Assembly (NCBI RefSeq): GCF_012030425.1
Contig: NZ_JAAUVN010000005.1
Span: 124,001 to 188,000 of the forward strand
Reading direction: 5' to 3'
DNA: 64,000 nucleotides
From: Sphingobacterium sp. B16(2022)
GTDB taxonomy: Bacteria; Bacteroidota; Bacteroidia; Sphingobacteriales; Sphingobacteriaceae
The translations under genes were made by a program, and so were the position numbers. The notes beneath the pieces are model-generated. The model was not told where the DNA came from. It was given only the letters and a program-made list of their open reading frames with translations, and searched no databases. Each line of letters opens with the position of its first letter. The first letter of the stretch is position 1. Shown here one piece after another: positions 1 to 9,323 of the stretch.

Positions 1-133
1 CCGAAGGCCCCATTATTAAAGTCAATTTATTTGTCTCAAAACTAACATTGGTAGTATCTAATGCAGTTATAACAGAATCGCCTGTCTTGTAAATTTTTTT
101 AACGTTTTTTAGTGTGACGATTCCTTGTTGCAT
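1..133 (-). CDS. ABC transporter ATP-binding protein, N-terminal fragment (cut by window edge)
   Basis: Reading leftward from an ATG at 133, the frame is open to the window edge and gives 44 residues. They contain the first beta strands of an ABC ATPase (VTLKNVKKIYKTGD, then VITALD) and end in LIMGPS, the opening of a Walker A loop (GPSGSGKS). The spacing from start to Walker A (about 40 residues) fits the MacB/LolD class of ATPases that serve FtsX-like permeases. The rest of the gene, and any permease, lies outside the window. The family is firm; the transported substrate cannot be told. Confidence 0.8.
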   Translation of the reverse strand, partial: MQQGIVTLKNVKKIYKTGDSVITALDTTNVSFETNKLTLIMGPS

Positions 134-708
134 GTCGAATTTTTATTAAAACAAGTGTTAAGAGGCAATGTTTGCACCGACTTACACGAATATCGATAAA
201 ATTTTATAGAAAGTGATAGATAAACGATCATTTAACTGGGATACCCGAACTTAAAATTTTGGAAGTAATGAACTTTGATATTTTTTATGTGATCATAAGG
301 ATAGACTTTCTAAGCTTGTGTTTCTTAAAAAGGATTGTTATAATTTTTTAAGATTATAATGATGTGTGTATCAAGACGTTTTTCTTGTAATATTGATAAA
401 TAATAACCAAATTAGTTTCATAATACAACCAACAAAAATCATATAGGAAGTAGTTCAAGATCAAAAGAAAATATTGCTTGAGAGAAGATATATGAGTATA
501 AACCTGATAATCTAAAATGATATTATGCAGTACCGAAATCGTATAGAGACAACCAGCCCATAACATGAGTTTTCCGTTATTGGTATTGTGTTACGAATTT
601 TCATTGCGAATATTTAAAGATGTTGTTAAATAGATTCTTGGTTGTGTAGGCTTATGTATCTTAAAAAACTGGAATAAATACCATTTTGTTAATTAAATTT
701 ATATTTAA
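134..708. other. AT-rich intergenic region
   Basis: This 575-base stretch lies between the divergent starts of the ABC ATPase and the glycosidase and should hold both promoters. The only frame of any length is 354-566 on the minus strand (70 codons). It is very rich in Tyr, Ile and Leu, as expected of translated AT-rich spacer, and I do not regard it as a gene. No hairpin terminator, RNA gene or clear TAnnTTTG promoter could be assigned. Confidence 0.5.
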
Positions 709-3700
709 ATGAATACAGTAAAAAGATATGCTTTAGTTGGAATTGTCACAGTGACGTTATTTTCCTTTTCTGCTTATGGCCAATTAGCGTATCCGCCAGA
801 GGTACAGAAATGGGATGCTGATGCATTGGGAAATCATCGGGCGATAGTGAGGGTAAATAGTCAAGAAAAAGAGGTACAGGTCGTTTTGCCTTGGCGTAAC
901 CGTTGGATGGAACCTAAGCAGCAACTTATCATGGTAGATAGTGCAAGTAACAAAAAGTTAGTTCCCAATACTTATTTGTGGATCAATGCTGAATCGGGGG
1001 CTTTTCGCTTTAATCCTTTAGCAAATCATGGAACGTACTACATTTATTATTTACCCTATAAAATGGGGGGACGCAGTGCTAATTACCCTGATGCCATCTA
1101 CCTCAAGAATCCTATTGCAGCACCTTCGGATGCAAAACCTGAAATTCAAAATTCGAAAGGTGTTTCATTTGATCGTTTCGAATCGGTGGATCACTATAAT
1201 AGTAATGATCCTATGGAAATTCTTGCAACTCAGAAAGAGATCGAAGCATTTGTTTCCCATAATGCTAAGAAATCCTATTATGTATTTCCGGAGTTAAGGG
1301 AATTTCCTGTAAAAATGGAAAAACAATTACCCCAGCGCTGGATAGGCATTGACAGACCTCGTGATCGTATTTATGGACACGCAAAACGAGGTGAATATTA
1401 TGCTTTTCAAGTTGCTCTTTGGTCTTCTAAGCATGATTTAAGGGATGTAAAGATTTCATTTTCAGACTTTAAATCTAAGGATGGATCGTTGATCACTGCA
1501 GAGAACTTGAACTGTCTAAATACGCAAGGTATTGATTATACTGGACAACCGATGAAATTAAAAGTTTCTGTTCCGATAAATAATATCCAGTCGCTTTGGT
1601 GTGGTCTTCAAGTTCCTGAAACTATAGGTGCTGGAGTGTATGAAGGAACAGTAAAAGTAAAACCAGCCAATGCTGAGGAACAAGTGATAAACGTTATTGT
1701 AGAAGTTACAGCCGATCTGATTCAGGATCATGGTGCGGATGAACCTTGGAATATGACACGCCTTCCGTGGTTGAACTCTACTTTAGCACAAAAGAATACA
1801 CTTATCGCGCCATATACAGCACTGCAGATGAAAGCTGATTCTACTTTACAAATATTGGGGAGAGCGGTTAAATTGAGTGCATCGGGATTACCCGGACAGA
1901 TCAGCACGTTTTTTACACCGGAATTAACGGAAATTTCAGATAAACCAAATAATCTTCTAGATGGACCTATGCAGTTTAATCTTTATGGAGCCATTGATGG
2001 AAGAGCTATAAAAATGAATAATAGTGGAATTAAGTTTGTCGAAAGAAATGAAGGCCAATATTGTTGGACAGCAATGAATAGTTCTCCACAACTTAACATG
2101 GAAGTAAATGGACGTCTGGAATTTGATGGTTACTTACATTACGAAGTTAAGCTAACTGCTCAGGAGGATGTTTCATTAAAAGATATCCAGATGCATATTC
2201 CGATGCAGTCCCAATATGCAACCTATTTTATGGGTTTGGGAGAAAAAGGAGGGAAAAGGCCTAATAAACTGACTTGGAAATGGGATGTGGCCAATAAAAA
2301 TCAGGATGGTGGCTGGATAGGAGCTGTTCATGCCGGAATACAGTTTTCACTTCGTGACGAACATTATTCAAGACCGCTCAATACTAATTTTTACCTGCAA
2401 AAACCATTGGTATTACCAAAATCTTGGGGTAACGACAATAAAGGTGGAATCAATATTATAGAAGAAGGAAACTCAGTTGTAGTAAATAATTATAGTGGTG
2501 AACGAATATTGAAAAAAGGAGATATTCTCTACTATAATTTTAATTTACTGATTACCCCTTTTCATCCGTTGAATACCGAAGCCCAATGGAACGAACGTTA
2601 TTATCATGCTTATAAACCTGTGGATTCGGTTGTACAGAGTGGATCTAATGTGATTAATATACATCATGCTAATGAAATAAATCCCTACATCAATTATCCT
2701 TTTATTGCTACTAAGGAAATGAAGCATTATGTAGATGAAGCCCATCAAGCAGGATTGAAAGTGAAAATATATAATACGGTTAGGGAAGTTTCCAACAGAG
2801 TCTATGAACTGTATCCGTTAAGAAGCTTAGGGCATGAGGTATTCTCCTCTGGTAAAGGACAGGGATATTCATGGCTACAGGAACATTTGGGAAGTGATTA
2901 TATTGCTGCTTGGTATGTGCCTCAATTTAAGGATGCTGCAATCATCAACAGTGGAATGAATAGATGGCATAACTACTATGTTGAAGGTATGAACTGGTTG
3001 GTCGATCGTATTGGTATTGATGGTATTTATCTCGATGACGTTGCATTTGATCGGATCACGATGAAACGCATAAAAAGGGTACTAACTAAAAATGGTAAAG
3101 CTGGATTAATTGATCTACACTCCGCTAATCAGTTTAATAAGAGTGATGGTTTTAATAACAGTGCAAATCTTTATTTGGAACATTTTCCTTATCTCAATAG
3201 ACTGTGGTTTGGTGAATATTTTGATTATGAAAACAATCAACCGGACTTTTTTTTAACAGAGGTGAGCGGTATTCCATTTGGATTGATGGGGGAAATGTTA
3301 CAGGACGGTGGAAATCCTTGGCGAGGCATGATCTATGGTATGACTAACCGTATGCCTTATCAAAAATTAACACCTGCCGGACTGTGGAAAGCATGGGATG
3401 ATTTTGGTATCAAAGGAAGTAAAATGATCGGTTACTGGTCTCCAAATATCCCTATAAAAACGAATAAAGAGAATGTTTTGACTACTGTTTTTCAAAAAAG
3501 AAATAAAACTATGCTGGCAATCGCGAGCTGGGCTCCGGAAAATACCGCAGTTAAATTGGAGATTGATTGGAGTAAATTGGGCGTAAATCCACAGAAAGCA
3601 AACATATATGCTCCAGCAATACCTCTTTTTCAAGTTGAGGGAAGATATAAAGCTGATGACCTAATTATGATCGAAAAAGGCAAGGGTATGATCCTCATTA

Positions 3701-3723
3701 TTGAGGAATCTACTGAAAGGTAG
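709..3723 (+). CDS. Secreted glycoside hydrolase-like protein (GH123 / DUF6067 type)
   Basis: The protein has 1004 residues with an N-terminal signal peptide (hydrophobic stretch to about residue 24, ending AYG). The N-terminal two thirds look beta-rich, as in the beta-sandwich part of GH123-like proteins. From about residue 650 a TIM-barrel-like part follows, with the segment IDGIYLDDVAF at about residues 769-779, the acidic end-of-strand motif typical of such hydrolases. The family acts outside the cytoplasm on complex glycans; GH123 enzymes are N-acetyl-galactosaminidases, but this is only a distant relative and the substrate is inferred at best. No SusC/SusD pair is next to it, so it is not part of a classic polysaccharide locus here. 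ATG at 709 follows an AT-rich leader without a Shine-Dalgarno. Confidence 0.7.
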   Translation: MNTVKRYALVGIVTVTLFSFSAYGQLAYPPEVQKWDADALGNHRAIVRVNSQEKEVQVVLPWRNRWMEPKQQLIMVDSASNKKLVPNTYLWINAESGAFRFNPLANHGTYYIYYLPYKMGGRSANYPDAIYLKNPIAAPSDAKPEIQNSKGVSFDRFESVDHYNSNDPMEILATQKEIEAFVSHNAKKSYYVFPELREFPVKMEKQLPQRWIGIDRPRDRIYGHAKRGEYYAFQVALWSSKHDLRDVKISFSDFKSKDGSLITAENLNCLNTQGIDYTGQPMKLKVSVPINNIQSLWCGLQVPETIGAGVYEGTVKVKPANAEEQVINVIVEVTADLIQDHGADEPWNMTRLPWLNSTLAQKNTLIAPYTALQMKADSTLQILGRAVKLSASGLPGQISTFFTPELTEISDKPNNLLDGPMQFNLYGAIDGRAIKMNNSGIKFVERNEGQYCWTAMNSSPQLNMEVNGRLEFDGYLHYEVKLTAQEDVSLKDIQMHIPMQSQYATYFMGLGEKGGKRPNKLTWKWDVANKNQDGGWIGAVHAGIQFSLRDEHYSRPLNTNFYLQKPLVLPKSWGNDNKGGINIIEEGNSVVVNNYSGERILKKGDILYYNFNLLITPFHPLNTEAQWNERYYHAYKPVDSVVQSGSNVINIHHANEINPYINYPFIATKEMKHYVDEAHQAGLKVKIYNTVREVSNRVYELYPLRSLGHEVFSSGKGQGYSWLQEHLGSDYIAAWYVPQFKDAAIINSGMNRWHNYYVEGMNWLVDRIGIDGIYLDDVAFDRITMKRIKRVLTKNGKAGLIDLHSANQFNKSDGFNNSANLYLEHFPYLNRLWFGEYFDYENNQPDFFLTEVSGIPFGLMGEMLQDGGNPWRGMIYGMTNRMPYQKLTPAGLWKAWDDFGIKGSKMIGYWSPNIPIKTNKENVLTTVFQKRNKTMLAIASWAPENTAVKLEIDWSKLGVNPQKANIYAPAIPLFQVEGRYKADDLIMIEKGKGMILIIEESTER

Positions 3724-3746
3724 TCGTTTTCAATTGCAACAGGTAA

Positions 3747-3956
3747 AAAAATCAAATTAAATCTGGAAATATATATGAGAAACTTTTACAGCAGATAGCC
3801 GCAGAAAAGTTAGGAGAGAACATAACAATTTTAAGCAATGTTGTGTCAGAAAGAGCATGTAAGATGGAACAGCAGATTCGAGAAGGACGATTGGAGAGGT
3901 ACTGGCCAGAGCTCATACGTGCTGTGTATTTTTCATTAGATGATAGGATGTTTTAG
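3747..3956 (+). pseudogene. Possible gene remnant: open frame without an upstream ATG
   Basis: The spacer between the glycosidase and the S9 peptidase has a 69-codon open frame that reads like protein: charged, helical, with segments such as IYEKLLQQIAAEKLG and ERYWPELIRAVYFSLDD. Codon composition resembles neighbouring genes more than spacer. There is no ATG before its middle (Met codon near 3861), and a stop precedes it at 3744. It may be the 3' part of a decayed gene. I do not recognise the family. It could also be chance. Confidence 0.3.
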
Positions 3957-4033
3957 TATTATTGATTCTGCCATAAAAAAAGTGTAACAAAATTGATAAA
4001 GATGCGACTAATACAAAAATAACTTTATTAATT

Positions 4034-6301
4034 ATGAAGCAGATTCTTTATGCAATTGTATTTGTAATTTTGGGTATGTCAAATACGCAAGCACAGATCA
4101 AAGGCGATTGGACCGGTACATTGGATTACCAAGGTACTGCAATTGCCATTATTTTTCACTTAACCGAGACCGACGGTAAAGTTCAGGGTACTATGGATGT
4201 TCCACTTCAGGGGGCTGTTGGAATTCCCCTGTCTGTTGTCACTTTCGAAAACAAGCAACTTGTTTTGAGTATTGAGCAAGCAGGAATTAAGTATAGTGGT
4301 AAATTGGAAAATGGAAAAATCACAGGTACATATACACAAGGTGACGCCAAGCTACCTTTAATTTTGGAAAATAAAGTAATCACTAAGCCTGGCGATACTA
4401 CATTGGTATCTACCAAAGAACAGTTAGCAACACTTATTGCATTGGACAAAGGTAATTTTAAATATCAGGTTGAAGATTATTTTGCGAAACCAAAGCTATC
4501 CGGTTTTCAGTTATCTCCAAATGGTAAATATATCTCATATCGCGAGAAGGATGATAAGAATAAACGCCATGTAATGGTAAAAGAAGTCGCTACTGGTAAA
4601 GTTATTCGGGCTATTGAAGAAAAAAATGAGCTGATCCGCGGTATGGGTTGGATTAATGATGATCGTTTAGTGTACGTCATGGATCAGGGTGGTAACGAGA
4701 ATTACCATCTTTATGCAATAAATATTGATGGAACTAATAATATTGACTTGACACCTTTTGAAAATATTCAAGCATCGATTTTGAATATGTTGAAGGAACA
4801 AAAGGATTTTATTATTATCCAGATGAATAAAGATAATAAACAGGTATTCGAACCTTATAAAGTTAATATTCAAACTGGGGTAATGGAAAAACTATTTACG
4901 AATGAAGATCCTGCAAATGCAATAGTTGGTTATGAATTTGATAAGGATGGTAACCTTCGTGGATATGCAAAGATGCAGAATGGTATAAATAGTCAATTTT
5001 TTTATAAGCCTCAAGGTGCCACAAATTTTGAACTTTTCCATACGACTAAGTGGGATGAAACATTTAGTGTTGTATCGTTTAACTATGCTTCTAAGAATTC
5101 CGATGAAGCTTATGTCTTAACTAATTTGGATTCCGACAAATCTCGAATTGTTTTGTACGATCTTAAAAATAAAAAGATATTAAGAGAAATCTACGCCAAT
5201 GAAGAATATGATGCGAATCTAATTTCTCTTTCAAGAAAGCGCAATTGGGAAATTGACTTTGTGGGATATGAAGGAGAAAAGGTAATTATAAAACCGGTCA
5301 GCGAGACTTTTAAGAAAATTTATAAAAATCTGGAAAGCCAATTTAAAGGTTATGAGTTCTCGATTGCTGGTAAAACAGACAATGAAGATCAATTGTTAGT
5401 TGTTGTTCAAAGCGACAAACTTTATGGGCGTTATTATCATTATGATACCAAAAGTGGTAAAGCGACTCTATTAGTGGATTTGATGCCACAATTGAAAGAA
5501 GAGGATATGGCAGTGATGCGTCCAATTACTTTTAAATCCCGTGATGGAATGACTATTCATGGATATATCACATTGCCTAAAGTAGCTCTTGATGGTAAAA
5601 AAGTTCCTTTGATCGTAAACCCACATGGTGGTCCTCAGGGAATACGCGATAGCTGGGGCTTTAATCCCGAAACACAATTGTTCGCAAGCCGAGGATATGC
5701 AACCCTTCAAGTGAATTTCCGTATATCTGGTGGATATGGAAAAGAATTCCTTCGTGCCGGTTTTAAGCAAATAGGTCGTAAAGCGATGGATGATGTTGAA
5801 GATGGTGTACAATATGCTATTGAGCAAGGTTGGGTTGATAAAAGTAATGTCGCGATCTATGGAGCTAGTCATGGTGGATACGCTGTACTAAGAGGTTTAG
5901 AAAAGACACCTGATCTGTATAAAGCGGGAGTTGATTATGTTGGTGTTTCTAATATTTTTACACTTATGAGTTCGATTCCTGAGTATTGGAAACCTTATAA
6001 AGAAATGTTATATGAAATATGGTATGATCTGGATAAAGAAGATGAAGCTGCAATCGCGAAAGAAGTATCACCAATTTTTCATATTGATGCAATCAAATCA
6101 CCTTTATTTGTCGTACAAGGAGCAAATGACCCACGCGTTAAAATTGCTGAAGCTGATCAGATTGTAAAAGCTTTGCGGGATAAGGGTGTTGATGTACCCT
6201 ATATGGTTAAATATGATGAAGGACATGGTTTTGGTAAAGAAGAAAATCAGATCGAGTTTTATAAAGCGATGATGGGATTCTTTAGTAAACATCTTCACTA
6301 A
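4034..6301 (+). CDS. S9 family serine peptidase (prolyl oligopeptidase type), exported
   Basis: The protein has 755 residues. A signal peptide (residues 1-21, ending TQAQ) is followed by about 110 residues of a small beta domain, then a beta-propeller region (about 150-480) and the C-terminal alpha/beta-hydrolase domain. The nucleophile is Ser612 in GASHGG; Asp699 in GANDPR and His731 in DEGHGF complete the triad. The family cleaves short peptides from dipeptidyl or acyl-aminoacyl ends, here probably in the periplasm. The extra N-terminal domain makes it longer than the usual 600-650 residues, a form common in Bacteroidota. It stands alone and ends at a strong terminator. Substrate preference cannot be read from the sequence. 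Confidence 0.9.
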   Translation: MKQILYAIVFVILGMSNTQAQIKGDWTGTLDYQGTAIAIIFHLTETDGKVQGTMDVPLQGAVGIPLSVVTFENKQLVLSIEQAGIKYSGKLENGKITGTYTQGDAKLPLILENKVITKPGDTTLVSTKEQLATLIALDKGNFKYQVEDYFAKPKLSGFQLSPNGKYISYREKDDKNKRHVMVKEVATGKVIRAIEEKNELIRGMGWINDDRLVYVMDQGGNENYHLYAINIDGTNNIDLTPFENIQASILNMLKEQKDFIIIQMNKDNKQVFEPYKVNIQTGVMEKLFTNEDPANAIVGYEFDKDGNLRGYAKMQNGINSQFFYKPQGATNFELFHTTKWDETFSVVSFNYASKNSDEAYVLTNLDSDKSRIVLYDLKNKKILREIYANEEYDANLISLSRKRNWEIDFVGYEGEKVIIKPVSETFKKIYKNLESQFKGYEFSIAGKTDNEDQLLVVVQSDKLYGRYYHYDTKSGKATLLVDLMPQLKEEDMAVMRPITFKSRDGMTIHGYITLPKVALDGKKVPLIVNPHGGPQGIRDSWGFNPETQLFASRGYATLQVNFRISGGYGKEFLRAGFKQIGRKAMDDVEDGVQYAIEQGWVDKSNVAIYGASHGGYAVLRGLEKTPDLYKAGVDYVGVSNIFTLMSSIPEYWKPYKEMLYEIWYDLDKEDEAAIAKEVSPIFHIDAIKSPLFVVQGANDPRVKIAEADQIVKALRDKGVDVPYMVKYDEGHGFGKEENQIEFYKAMMGFFSKHLH

Positions 6302-6325
6302 TCAGGATCAAGATTATTTTATTAG

Positions 6326-6362
6326 AAAGCTGTCTTCTTTTATAAGGAAGACAGCTTTTTTA
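6326..6362. terminator. Bidirectional terminator between convergent genes
   Basis: A perfect 12-bp stem (AAAGCTGTCTTC, 6326-6337, with GAAGACAGCTTT, 6347-6358) and a 9-base loop is followed by a T run. It sits between the S9 peptidase and the convergent AraC gene and can serve both. Confidence 0.85.
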
Positions 6363-7226
6363 TGTTAAAGCCGAGAGCCGATATTCGTTTGGACTAAGGC
6401 CTACATTCTTCTTGAAAAACCTTGAAAAATGTTGAGGATATTTAAATCCTAATTCATATGCAATTTCATTGATTGATTTACTTCGGTTGTAAATTTTATT
6501 TTTAGCTTCATCAATGATCTTATCCTTTATATATTCCTGTGCTGATTTGCCAGCTTCTTTTTTGATTAGGTCTCCAAAATAATTGGGTGATATGTTTAGT
6601 TTATCTGCAAAATACGCCACGGAAGGAATACCGTTTTCAATTAAATTATCACACTTGAAATAATGATTTAATAGCTGTTTAAAATTCTTTACCATCCCCC
6701 GATTAATATGATCTGGAACGCTGAATTGACGATCATAGAATCTTTCACAATAATTTAAAAACAACTCGACATTCGAGATTAATAGTTTTTTGCTGTGCTT
6801 GTCTATGGGTTGACTTAATTCATATTCGATTTTTGCGAAACAGTCAGATACGATCTTACATTCATTTGGAGTTAATAGCAATACTTGATGACTGTTATTT
6901 TGAAAAAAATGATAAACATTTAAATGTTCAGTAAGTGCTGTTCCTGCAATCAGATCCGGATGAAATACTAAGGCATGCCCTTTTCTAAAAACCTGATCGG
7001 CCGTATTTTCGATTCCGATCGTGTTGCCCGGAGCAATAAAAGAAAGCTTGCCTTCATGATTATCAAGTATAGATAGTGCAATACAATATAAATCCAAATG
7101 GACATTGCAATCTGGACGTAAGGTTGCTTTAGACCAGTCAACGATATTAACTAACGGATGGCGCACTTCAAAATGATTGAAAATGTTGAATGCATAAACG
7201 CTATTTAGATGAGTGATTTTTTTCAT
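6360..7226 (-). CDS. AraC family transcriptional regulator
   Basis: The protein has about 288 residues. The last 100 hold the two helix-turn-helix units of the AraC/XylS family: the first around LNISPNYFGDLIKK and the second in YELGFKYPQHFSRFFKK, ending LSPNEYR. The N-terminal part is a cupin-like sensing domain. I chose the ATG at 7226 (MKKITHLN). A longer frame opens at 7262 but would overlap the upstream gene by 25 bases and lacks family support. It lies 11 bases after the DUF418 gene and is probably co-transcribed with it. The inducer is unknown. Confidence 0.85.
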   Translation of the reverse strand: MKKITHLNSVYAFNIFNHFEVRHPLVNIVDWSKATLRPDCNVHLDLYCIALSILDNHEGKLSFIAPGNTIGIENTADQVFRKGHALVFHPDLIAGTALTEHLNVYHFFQNNSHQVLLLTPNECKIVSDCFAKIEYELSQPIDKHSKKLLISNVELFLNYCERFYDRQFSVPDHINRGMVKNFKQLLNHYFKCDNLIENGIPSVAYFADKLNISPNYFGDLIKKEAGKSAQEYIKDKIIDEAKNKIYNRSKSINEIAYELGFKYPQHFSRFFKKNVGLSPNEYRLSALT

Positions 7227-7237
7227 ATTACTTACAT

Positions 7238-8440
7238 TTATGATTTGATCAATTTTTGCCATTTAAGATAGGTTCCTGATCTCCATAACCATTCGATCGG
7301 ACCGTAACGAAATTTCTGTAGCCACATATGACTTAACTGAATCTGGAGCATAGTATAGCCTAAACAGATCATAACGCTTAGAAATATACCAAGATCATAT
7401 AGACCAAAGCCATATCCATAGAATATAAATACACCTAAGATCGACTGTACCATATAATTGGTCAGCCCCATTCGACCATAGCTTTCAAGTTTTGAAAGTT
7501 TCTTTTGCATCGTTTCTTTACTGTAAATAACTATGATGACAGCTAACCATAAATATGCTGCTAATAGGTTAATGAGATTATCTAAGGGAATTACTAGCCA
7601 TTCAGCAATTGGATTACCATGTTGTGCCGGTAAGATCGGTTTTATAATATAAAGTAATATAACGGCACCTAAGGCCATCCAAGCTAAGCGATAAATCTGA
7701 TTTTTGTATTTTTCAAGTTTTTCAAATAAACGTAAACGACCTGCCAATAATCCAAGAATAAAAAAGCCCATTGTCATATAGCCTCGTCCATATTCCCCAA
7801 ATTGGAAGTTGAATTTAAAATGTAACTGTTCACTAAGGTTGTGCTGTATGTTTGTTAAAATCGATCCATTGAAAAATATTTCTTGCCAACGGCCTCTTCT
7901 TTCAGTCATCGTTTCAGTAATAGTTGATAGAATCTCTGGAGCAATTGATTTGTAAACAATGTTAGATAGCTGTGCACCGCCCAATAAAAAGAAAATCGAG
8001 ATCGCAATCAACCATTTGTTGGATAATTTATACATAAAGATCAGCGGTACACCCAATAGCGCATAGATGATCAAGATATCATTTCGAAAAAGAGCGCTAT
8101 GTATAAGACCGATGATAAATAGGATAATAAGACGCCAGAAAAATCGACCACGAAAATCAATACCTTTCTTAGCAGCATTATCCATTTGTATAAAGAAACT
8201 CAAGCCGAATAAAAAAGAAAAGATAATAAAGAATTTCCCCATGATGAAATACTGCAATATCCAGCTTAAGATCGAGTCCATTGTACCGATCCAGGGCAAT
8301 GGTGGTGGGGCAGTACTAGTGAATGCACCGAAATGCTGTAAGGCATGTGTCATACAAATACCGATTAGAGTAATACCCCTAATAGCATCTATGACAGTTA
8401 TTCTATTGTTTGTAATTGCTTGTTTTGCTACTGGTTCCAT
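7238..8440 (-). CDS. DUF418 domain membrane protein
   Basis: This 400-residue, very hydrophobic protein has about eight to ten predicted membrane segments. It starts with AIRGITLIGICMTHAL, the N-terminal signature of the DUF418/YeiB family, and ends with the family C-terminal region (about 250-390, with GRMGLTNYMVQS). The family's function is not established; some members are linked to transport or acyl transfer at the membrane. It leads an apparent two-gene unit with the AraC regulator. Start ATG at 8440; a spacer of about 120 bases separates it from the LytTR gene further left on the map to the right. Confidence 0.85.
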   Translation of the reverse strand: MEPVAKQAITNNRITVIDAIRGITLIGICMTHALQHFGAFTSTAPPPLPWIGTMDSILSWILQYFIMGKFFIIFSFLFGLSFFIQMDNAAKKGIDFRGRFFWRLIILFIIGLIHSALFRNDILIIYALLGVPLIFMYKLSNKWLIAISIFFLLGGAQLSNIVYKSIAPEILSTITETMTERRGRWQEIFFNGSILTNIQHNLSEQLHFKFNFQFGEYGRGYMTMGFFILGLLAGRLRLFEKLEKYKNQIYRLAWMALGAVILLYIIKPILPAQHGNPIAEWLVIPLDNLINLLAAYLWLAVIIVIYSKETMQKKLSKLESYGRMGLTNYMVQSILGVFIFYGYGFGLYDLGIFLSVMICLGYTMLQIQLSHMWLQKFRYGPIEWLWRSGTYLKWQKLIKS

Positions 8441-8564
8441 AAACTATCTTGTAATAGGTAGTCGCAAAAATGTGGAAATTTATTAATGCCTATATGTAGG
8501 GATGGAACAAAGCGAAATATTGATTACTGAATACGAAAAATCTGAGAAATAAACGACGATGGTT

Positions 8565-9317
8565 TTACATATTTACCATCCATTCTTTAAAATCTGAAGC
8601 TTTATTTTTACTGACATAAATGCGTTCAGGGGTTTCTGTATCAAGTGTAATAAGTAAGCGGTTATCAAACCAGATGGTGATGCTCTCGACTGAATTTCTT
8701 GCAATAATGAACTGTTTGTTAGCACGATAAAAGTTCTTAGGATTTAAAGTAATATAGAGTTGCTCGAGTGTTCTTGAATAAGGATATTTACTGCCATCTT
8801 TGAGATAGATATGGGTACTTTTATCTGTTGTGTAAAAAAAAGAAACAGTCTGTAGGTCAATTGGAATTAATCTGTCTTGAACAGGAATTAAGATTTTATC
8901 TTTATAATGTTTGGCAGGAGCTAATTGCGTAATCTTTGAGATATAGGCTACTAGATCTGATTGTGTAAAACGTTGAAATTTTTGCAACGCGCGGTCAAGA
9001 TCATTTTTCTTTATTGGTTTTAGCAAATAATCAATACTGTTGACCTTGAAGGCTTCAATAGCATATTCATCATAAGCAGTAGTAAAGATTATAGGAATTT
9101 CGACCTCAACATGATTGAAGATAAGAAATGCCGCACCATCAGAAAGATGAATATCCATTAAAATGAGATCCGGCGGTGGATTTGTAGTTAACCAGTTAAT
9201 GGTCTGGCTGACACTTTCTGTATTACCTAATACCTGAATAGTGGGATCAATTTCTTTTAATATCTCAACCAAGCTTTCATAAGCTGCAGTTTCGTCTTCA
9301 ACAATTAATACCTGCAT
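8565..9317 (-). CDS. LytTR family response regulator
   Basis: The protein has 250 residues: a receiver domain with phospho-acceptor Asp55 (LILMDIHLSDG), acidic residues EDE at 8-10 and the conserved Lys in LLKPIKK, then a LytTR DNA-binding domain (about 145-250, with FYRANKQFIIARNSV). Phosphorylation by the adjacent kinase is expected to make it bind promoter direct repeats. A TTG codon just upstream (9320) is also in frame, but ATG at 9317 is the natural start. The histidine kinase stop codon lies 6 bases upstream, so the pair forms one operon. Confidence 0.92.
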   Translation of the reverse strand: MQVLIVEDETAAYESLVEILKEIDPTIQVLGNTESVSQTINWLTTNPPPDLILMDIHLSDGAAFLIFNHVEVEIPIIFTTAYDEYAIEAFKVNSIDYLLKPIKKNDLDRALQKFQRFTQSDLVAYISKITQLAPAKHYKDKILIPVQDRLIPIDLQTVSFFYTTDKSTHIYLKDGSKYPYSRTLEQLYITLNPKNFYRANKQFIIARNSVESITIWFDNRLLITLDTETPERIYVSKNKASDFKEWMVNM

Positions 9318-9323
9318 CAATAA

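Noticed and set aside
354..566. 70-codon open frame on the minus strand
   Set aside because: Composition is that of AT-rich spacer (many Tyr, Ile, Leu), with no family resemblance and no ribosome or promoter signal.
5471..5872. 133-codon frame opposite the S9 peptidase
   Set aside because: It lies wholly within the catalytic domain of a clear gene on the other strand, so it is an antisense shadow.
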